Source of the DNA: CAYOZN01 sp964408455
GTDB taxonomy: Bacteria > Planctomycetota > Phycisphaerae > UBA1845 > UTPLA1
Direction of reading: 5' to 3'
Assembly: GCA_964408455.1 (NCBI GenBank)
Contig: CAYOZN010000010.1
Coordinates: forward strand, 1-64,000
Length of the DNA stretch: 64,000 nucleotides
The notes under the pieces were generated by a model that saw only the letters and a program-made list of their open reading frames with translations, did not search any database and was not told the origin of the DNA. The translations under genes and the position numbers were made by a program. Shown piece after piece: positions 60,235 through 64,000 of this stretch (position 1 is the first letter of the stretch; every line of letters starts with the position of its first letter).

Positions 60235-60816
60235 CTACCAGCCGTCCCCCAGCCGCGTCGTCCGTTCGAGCTGCCGGCGCAGCACGTCGTCGATGCGCGG
60301 GATAATGCTGGTACACGGCGGCGCGGGCCTGGTGGACAGGACGCCGCGGGCGATGTCGATTGCCGCCTCCACGTCGGCCTGCTCGCCGCAGAACCAGGCC
60401 AGCCCTTTGCCGCCCAGCCCATCGCCCAGCCGCATCTGCACCAGGCTGACGTTCGCGCCCTTCACCGCGGCATCCGCGGCCTGAAGAACGGCCGCGATTG
60501 TGGCCGTCTCCAGCACGCCGAGCGTATCGCCGCTCCAGGCCAGCGTGCCGCCGGTGGCCGCCGCCCGCACCTGGGAATGCACATCGGGCAGGAATGCCAC
60601 ATCCACGACACTGTTGCCGCCCGCCAGCCTCCCCGCGCCCAGCGATTCCTCGACGCTCGCGACGTCCCCTGCGAACAGAATCGCGTATCGACCCGGCTGA
60701 AAAGATCCCGCCCGCAGCAGCTCGACCGGGGCCTTCTTGACGACGGCATCGGACGCGCGCGCGCCAACGGCGATGCTGGAGAACTCAAGCAGGGCCAATG
60801 CCGGGGCGTCGGGCAT
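60235..60816 (-). CDS. BMC-T tandem-domain shell protein, PduT-like, lacking the cluster Cys
   Basis: This 193-aa protein has two BMC domains in tandem: ALLEFSSIAVGARASDAVVK (about residues 7-26) and TLGVLETATIAAVLQAADAA (about 97-116). Length and order match PduT of propanediol compartments. In PduT the pore loop carries a Cys (KTICPGKF) that holds a 4Fe-4S cluster; here the loop reads AGSFQPGRY, so Gln replaces the Cys. It forms trimers that tile the shell and may conduct small molecules. GTG 60825 is an alternative start. Confidence 0.85.
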   Translation of the reverse strand: MPDAPALALLEFSSIAVGARASDAVVKKAPVELLRAGSFQPGRYAILFAGDVASVEESLGAGRLAGGNSVVDVAFLPDVHSQVRAAATGGTLAWSGDTLGVLETATIAAVLQAADAAVKGANVSLVQMRLGDGLGGKGLAWFCGEQADVEAAIDIARGVLSTRPAPPCTSIIPRIDDVLRRQLERTTRLGDGW

Positions 60817-60844
60817 GAGATTCACAACAATTCAAGTGCAACAT

Positions 60845-60944
60845 GCAGAATGCAATACGCAGAACGCAGAACAGCGGACGGCGAAGAGAGACACGTTTGT
60901 GCCCGCATGGTTCGCTCGTCTCGATTGGACATATTGCATTCTGC
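60845..60944. repeat. 13-bp inverted repeat inside the BMC operon
   Basis: GCAGAATGCAATA (60845-60857) and its exact complement TATTGCATTCTGC (60932-60944) are separated by 74 bp. The flanks carry short CAGAACG-type repeats. It lies in the 140-bp gap between the aldehyde dehydrogenase and BMC-T genes and could form an RNA hairpin that affects the downstream shell genes. Confidence 0.5.
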
Positions 60945-60965
60945 GTCTGGCATTTTTTGCGTTCT

Positions 60966-62450
60966 CTATACGATCCTGAAATGATCGACCAGTACACACC
61001 GCCGCTCGCGCGAGAAGCTTCGCGCATCGGTCATCCCCTCTCCCGTCGGGCTGGCGATGCTGAAAGACGAGTATCCCTCGCCGCCTTCGCCCAGCCCGCA
61101 GTAGATCGGCCCGTTCTTCACGAAGATGCTGCAGTTGATCTCGCGCGCCATACGCGACAGGTTTCCCAGGTGCATCGAATGCATGGCCGCCGAATGACCG
61201 AAACCGTGCTCGGCGGCGACGGCCAGATCGATGGCCTCGCCGGCCGACTTTACGCGGGCGACGGGCAGCACGGGCATCAGTTGTTCCGTCCAGATCAGGG
61301 GATGTTCCACCGGGACGTCCAACACGGCGAGCCGCACGGTATCGGGCACGCGCATGCCGATCTGCTCCAGTATGACATTCGCATTCTTGCCGACCCACTT
61401 CTTGTTGGTGACGCCGGGCTTGCGCGAACCGCGCGTTTCTTCGAAGATGACCTTCTCGATCATCCGGGCCTGCGGCGACGTGAGCACCACGGCGTTATTC
61501 GCCGCCATGGCCCGCAGCAGACGCTCGGCCACGCTCTCGACGACAAAGACTTCCTTTTCGTCGGTGCACACCACGTTGTTGTCGAACGAGGCGCCGTTGA
61601 CGATGTCGCGGCCGGCTTTCTCGATATCCGCCGTCTCGTCCACCACTACCGGCGGATTGCCGGGGCCGGCGCAGATCGCACGCTTGCCGCTGGCCATGGC
61701 CTCCTTCACCACGCCCGGCCCGCCGGTCACCACGATCAGCCGCACGCCCTTGTGCCGCATCAGCGTCTGCGCGCTTTCTATGGTCGGCTCGGCCACCGCG
61801 GTCACCACGTTGGGCGGGCCGCCGGCGCGGAGGATGGCCTCGTTGATCATGCCGACATTGCGGCACGACACGCGGCGGGCGTTGGGATGGACGTTGAAGA
61901 CGACCGTGTTGCCTGCCGAGATCATGCCGATGGTGTTACAGATGATGGTCGACGTGGGATTGGTCGTCGGTGTGATGGCGGCGATGACGCCGTAGGGCGC
62001 CCGCTCGGCGATCATCAGCCCGTCATCGCCGCTGAGGGCGCGCGGCTCCAGCACCTCCGGCCCGGGTGTCTTGCGCGTCACCAGGCGGTTCTTGATGATC
62101 TTGTCTTCCTGCCGGCCGAGGCCCGTTTCCTCGTGCGCTTCTCGTGCCAGCGCGATGGCATTGGCCATCATCGACTCGCGGACGCTCGCGATGATGGCCT
62201 TGCGCTGCTCGATGCCCACGCGGGAGAAGGCGCGATAGGCCGCGCCTGCGGCGGCGACGCATTCATCGACCGTCCGGAACACGCCGGCCGGATACTGCCC
62301 CCCGCGCGCGACGGCGTCGGCCTGTGCAGGCGACAGGACCGGCCGCGCGGGCAGCTCGGCGCTCTGCGGGCCGGCGCCGCGGAGCCGCTGCACCAGCGCG
62401 CGGGCGAGCGTATCGATCTGGTTATCCGAAAGGTGGGACATGTCGCTCAT
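60966..62450 (-). CDS. CoA-acylating aldehyde dehydrogenase (PduP/EutE-like), BMC lumen enzyme
   Basis: The 494-aa enzyme oxidises an aldehyde to acyl-CoA with NAD and CoA. The catalytic Cys lies in FDNNVVCTDEKE (about residues 268-279) and the NAD-binding segment is NPTSTIICNTIGMISAGN. The N-terminal part, SHLSDNQIDTLARALVQRL (residues 5-23), is an amphipathic helix followed by a linker, the usual encapsulation peptide that targets enzymes into microcompartments. It lies between BMC-P and BMC-T genes. In planctomycete compartments the substrate is often lactaldehyde from fucose or rhamnose, but the aldolase that would make it is not in this window. Confidence 0.92.
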   Translation of the reverse strand: MSDMSHLSDNQIDTLARALVQRLRGAGPQSAELPARPVLSPAQADAVARGGQYPAGVFRTVDECVAAAGAAYRAFSRVGIEQRKAIIASVRESMMANAIALAREAHEETGLGRQEDKIIKNRLVTRKTPGPEVLEPRALSGDDGLMIAERAPYGVIAAITPTTNPTSTIICNTIGMISAGNTVVFNVHPNARRVSCRNVGMINEAILRAGGPPNVVTAVAEPTIESAQTLMRHKGVRLIVVTGGPGVVKEAMASGKRAICAGPGNPPVVVDETADIEKAGRDIVNGASFDNNVVCTDEKEVFVVESVAERLLRAMAANNAVVLTSPQARMIEKVIFEETRGSRKPGVTNKKWVGKNANVILEQIGMRVPDTVRLAVLDVPVEHPLIWTEQLMPVLPVARVKSAGEAIDLAVAAEHGFGHSAAMHSMHLGNLSRMAREINCSIFVKNGPIYCGLGEGGEGYSSFSIASPTGEGMTDARSFSRERRCVLVDHFRIV

Positions 62451-62488
62451 GCCTGCCGCGCCGCGGGCCGAAACGGCTCAACGCAGCC

Positions 62489-62788
62489 TCATCGTTCCGC
62501 GTTCTTGCGATATTTCGTGTCGCCGCCCACTTCCCACTGGTCGACGATGGCCATGACGACCGCATCCACGGGCCGCTTGTCGGTGGCCACGGTCTGGCGT
62601 GCGCTGGAGCCGCTGGCGTAGAGGACGATTTCGCCCTCGCCGGCGCCGACGGCATCGGCGGCGACGACGTAGGGGCCGTTGGCCTGCCCTTCGAGGTCGA
62701 CGCCGCGCAGCAGCAGGAACTTCAGCCCACGGAGGCTGTCCTCCTTGCGGGTCGAGACGACGGTTCCGATGACGCGTGCCAGGTGCAT
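62489..62788 (-). CDS. BMC-P pentameric shell vertex protein (EutN/CcmL family), copy 1
   Basis: This 99-aa EutN/CcmL-family protein starts MHLARVIGTVVSTRKEDSL and has the conserved end AVVMAIVDQWEV. It has the strong FLLLRGVDLEGQANGPYVV beta pair. A short tail (GGDTKYRKNAER) is unique to this copy. It lies 38 bp before the aldehyde dehydrogenase gene. Having three divergent BMC-P copies is common in compartments of the planctomycete and Haliangium kinds. Confidence 0.92.
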   Translation of the reverse strand: MHLARVIGTVVSTRKEDSLRGLKFLLLRGVDLEGQANGPYVVAADAVGAGEGEIVLYASGSSARQTVATDKRPVDAVVMAIVDQWEVGGDTKYRKNAER

Positions 62789-62923
62789 GGATCAGTGTGG
62801 TCGAAGGGCGAACCGTGTGCGGCGGAGTGTCAGGCGATTGGCGTTCGGCCAGCGGCGCGAGTGACGCGCAATCGGCAATTCGACAATCGCCCGGGCAATT
62901 CGCCCGTCGCCGTTCATCAGGAC

Positions 62924-63232
62924 TTACTTGTTCCCCGCCTTCTTCGCCGCCTCGCCGCCGCGGCCCAGCGGCATGACCGAATCCACATTCGTGTGGGGGC
63001 GGGCGATGATGTGGACGGCGACGATCTCGCCGACGCGCGACGCCGCCGTCTGGCCGGCCTCGCACGCCGCCTTCACGGCAGCCACGTCTCCGCGGACGAT
63101 CGCCGTGGTGTAGCCGCCGCCGGTCTTTTCGTAGGCGACCAGTTCCACTCGTGCCGCCTTCACCATTGCGTCCGCCGCTTCCACGACCGCGGCAAAACTT
63201 CGAGTTTCGATCATCCCCAGTGCATCTGCCAT
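62924..63232 (-). CDS. BMC-H hexameric shell protein
   Basis: This 102-aa single BMC-domain protein is the main facet tile. It starts MADALGMIETRSFAAVVEAA and has the hexamer-edge Lys in AADAMVKAARVEL. The pore loop is KTGGGY (about residues 36-41), and VGEIVAVHIIARPH leads to the C-terminal helix. It looks very like the Haliangium BMC-H from memory. GGAGACC precedes ATG 63232. Confidence 0.94.
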   Translation of the reverse strand: MADALGMIETRSFAAVVEAADAMVKAARVELVAYEKTGGGYTTAIVRGDVAAVKAACEAGQTAASRVGEIVAVHIIARPHTNVDSVMPLGRGGEAAKKAGNK

Positions 63233-63320
63233 GTCCAAGGTCTCCGAAACAGACGGCCGGTCTTCAGCATCGAATGCGAGCAGCCGTTGTTGTAATGCAT
63301 TCTCGACAGTATGCCGGCGA

Positions 63321-63959
63321 TCAATGTGCCTTGCCGTGCTGGGCCGGCGTTCGACCGGTGACCGCCTCGATCGCCGCCTCCGAGGCACGATAACCCACGT
63401 CGATATCGCGTTCTTCACCGCCGAGGTAGACGCGTCCGAAGCTGCCGAAGGTGCGCACCTCCAGCACGTTGATGTTCGCGGCCTTTTCGGCTTCGTTCGC
63501 CGCCAGGGCCGCGTAGGCCGCGGGCTCCAGCTCCATGATGTAGAGCGAGTGGCCCGGCAGGATCATGTTGCCGTGCCGCATGCGGTTAATGAGTTGCGTC
63601 TGGTAGGGATCGATGTTGCGAATCACCTGGCTCGACGAAACACGCGGCTTGTGCCGGTCGGTCTCCTTCAGCTCGAGGGCATCGAGAATCGCGCGGCCGG
63701 CGTCGCGGATGTCCGCCTGCGATTCGGAATGAATCTCCAGCAGGCCGTGCAACCGCTCGACGATCTGCATGCCGGGCGTGACGTGCGTGTTCTTCAGGGC
63801 GATGTCGGTGACGCGATTGATCTCGATGCCCGGGGAGATCTCGACGAAGAGTGAGGCCTGTCCGCTCGTGGGCAGAAAGCCCTGTGCGACGGTCGCCAGG
63901 AACGCGGCGAATTGCGGCTGAAGGGCGTCGAGGAAGACGTACGATCGAAGATCAACCAT
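63321..63959 (-). CDS. BMC-T tandem shell protein of the double-stacking (CsoS1D-like) type
   Basis: This 212-aa protein has two divergent BMC domains. It starts MVDLRSYVFLDALQPQFAAF, and its second half has PAAYAALAANEAEKAANINV and then LEVRTFGSFGRVYLGGEERD. These are the features I know from the stacked BMC-T proteins of Haliangium, where two trimers form a gated chamber with a larger pore, related to CsoS1D. It is the first shell gene seen. The sequence ends 41 bp upstream, so further operon genes may lie beyond the window. GTG 63971 is an alternative start. Confidence 0.82.
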   Translation of the reverse strand: MVDLRSYVFLDALQPQFAAFLATVAQGFLPTSGQASLFVEISPGIEINRVTDIALKNTHVTPGMQIVERLHGLLEIHSESQADIRDAGRAILDALELKETDRHKPRVSSSQVIRNIDPYQTQLINRMRHGNMILPGHSLYIMELEPAAYAALAANEAEKAANINVLEVRTFGSFGRVYLGGEERDIDVGYRASEAAIEAVTGRTPAQHGKAH

Positions 63960-64000
63960 GCCGTGCAACACCCCGCTAGGTGACCGCGCCGCGCTGCGGC

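Overview
The window is high-GC chromosomal DNA that most resembles a planctomycete, probably of the Phycisphaerae. The signs are a Minf_1886-family protein, PEP-CTERM and dockerin-like secreted proteins beside a pseudopilin-like protein, long thrombospondin-type-3 (TSP3) lipoproteins, and a bacterial microcompartment (BMC) locus of the kind found in planctomycetes and in Haliangium. Ribosome binding sites of the type GGAG/GGAGAC recur and were used to choose starts. I found no rRNA, tRNA, CRISPR array or complete insertion sequence.

Layout. 0.8-5.7 kb: a minus-strand efflux operon (HlyD-like adaptor, RbbA-like double-ATPase/permease, YhhJ-like permease). 5.9-10 kb: a DUF533/TerB-like protein, a fibronectin-III protein, then an accessory-looking stretch with phased repeats, a perfect hairpin, an HNH nuclease and two small proteins. 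10.2-25.5 kb: housekeeping and envelope genes (ricT, Minf_1886 protein, a 54-aa membrane protein, three glycosyltransferase-like genes, a CDF metal transporter, lpdA, hom, metG, a hydrolase/radical-SAM pair). 25.8-32.6 kb: a membrane protein, the PEP-CTERM / dockerin-like / pseudopilin trio, a strong terminator, an MFS-acyltransferase fusion, a DUF1428 protein and a MoaD/ThiS-like protein. 32.6-34.6 kb: palindromic tandem repeats, a DUF433/DUF5615 toxin-antitoxin pair lying between two copies of a 129-bp duplicated fragment, and a TPR protein fused to a YggX-like iron-trafficking domain. 34.8-40.5 kb: a lipid A-type acyltransferase, an MreC-like protein, a pseudouridine-synthase-like protein with an altered catalytic motif, and an OTC / cyclic-2,3-diphosphoglycerate-synthetase-like pair.

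40.8-49.7 kb: two large Ca-repeat lipoproteins followed by an NtrB/NtrC-type two-component pair. The 1506-aa lipoprotein carries a region that looks like the calcium-binding and pore-forming core of anthrax protective antigen and other binary-toxin B components. 49.9-57.4 kb: a lipoprotein, alanine dehydrogenase, a MacAB-like ABC exporter (with a possible AUC start and an internal attenuator), coaD and a kinase-like protein. 57.7-59.5 kb: an Rrf2 regulator, a secreted helical protein and a DUF456 protein.

59.6-64 kb (running off the right edge): a BMC operon on the minus strand encoding a double-stacking BMC-T, a BMC-H, a BMC-P, a CoA-acylating aldehyde dehydrogenase, a PduT-like BMC-T and two more BMC-P proteins. 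The shell set (H, T and three P) is enough for a closed compartment. The enzyme implies that an aldehyde is generated inside and converted to an acyl-CoA, but the aldehyde-generating enzyme is not in the window.

The strongest leads for new biology are the PA-like lipoprotein, the BMC locus with its altered PduT-like pore, the TPR-YggX fusion, and the pseudouridine-synthase-like protein that lacks the normal catalytic aspartate.
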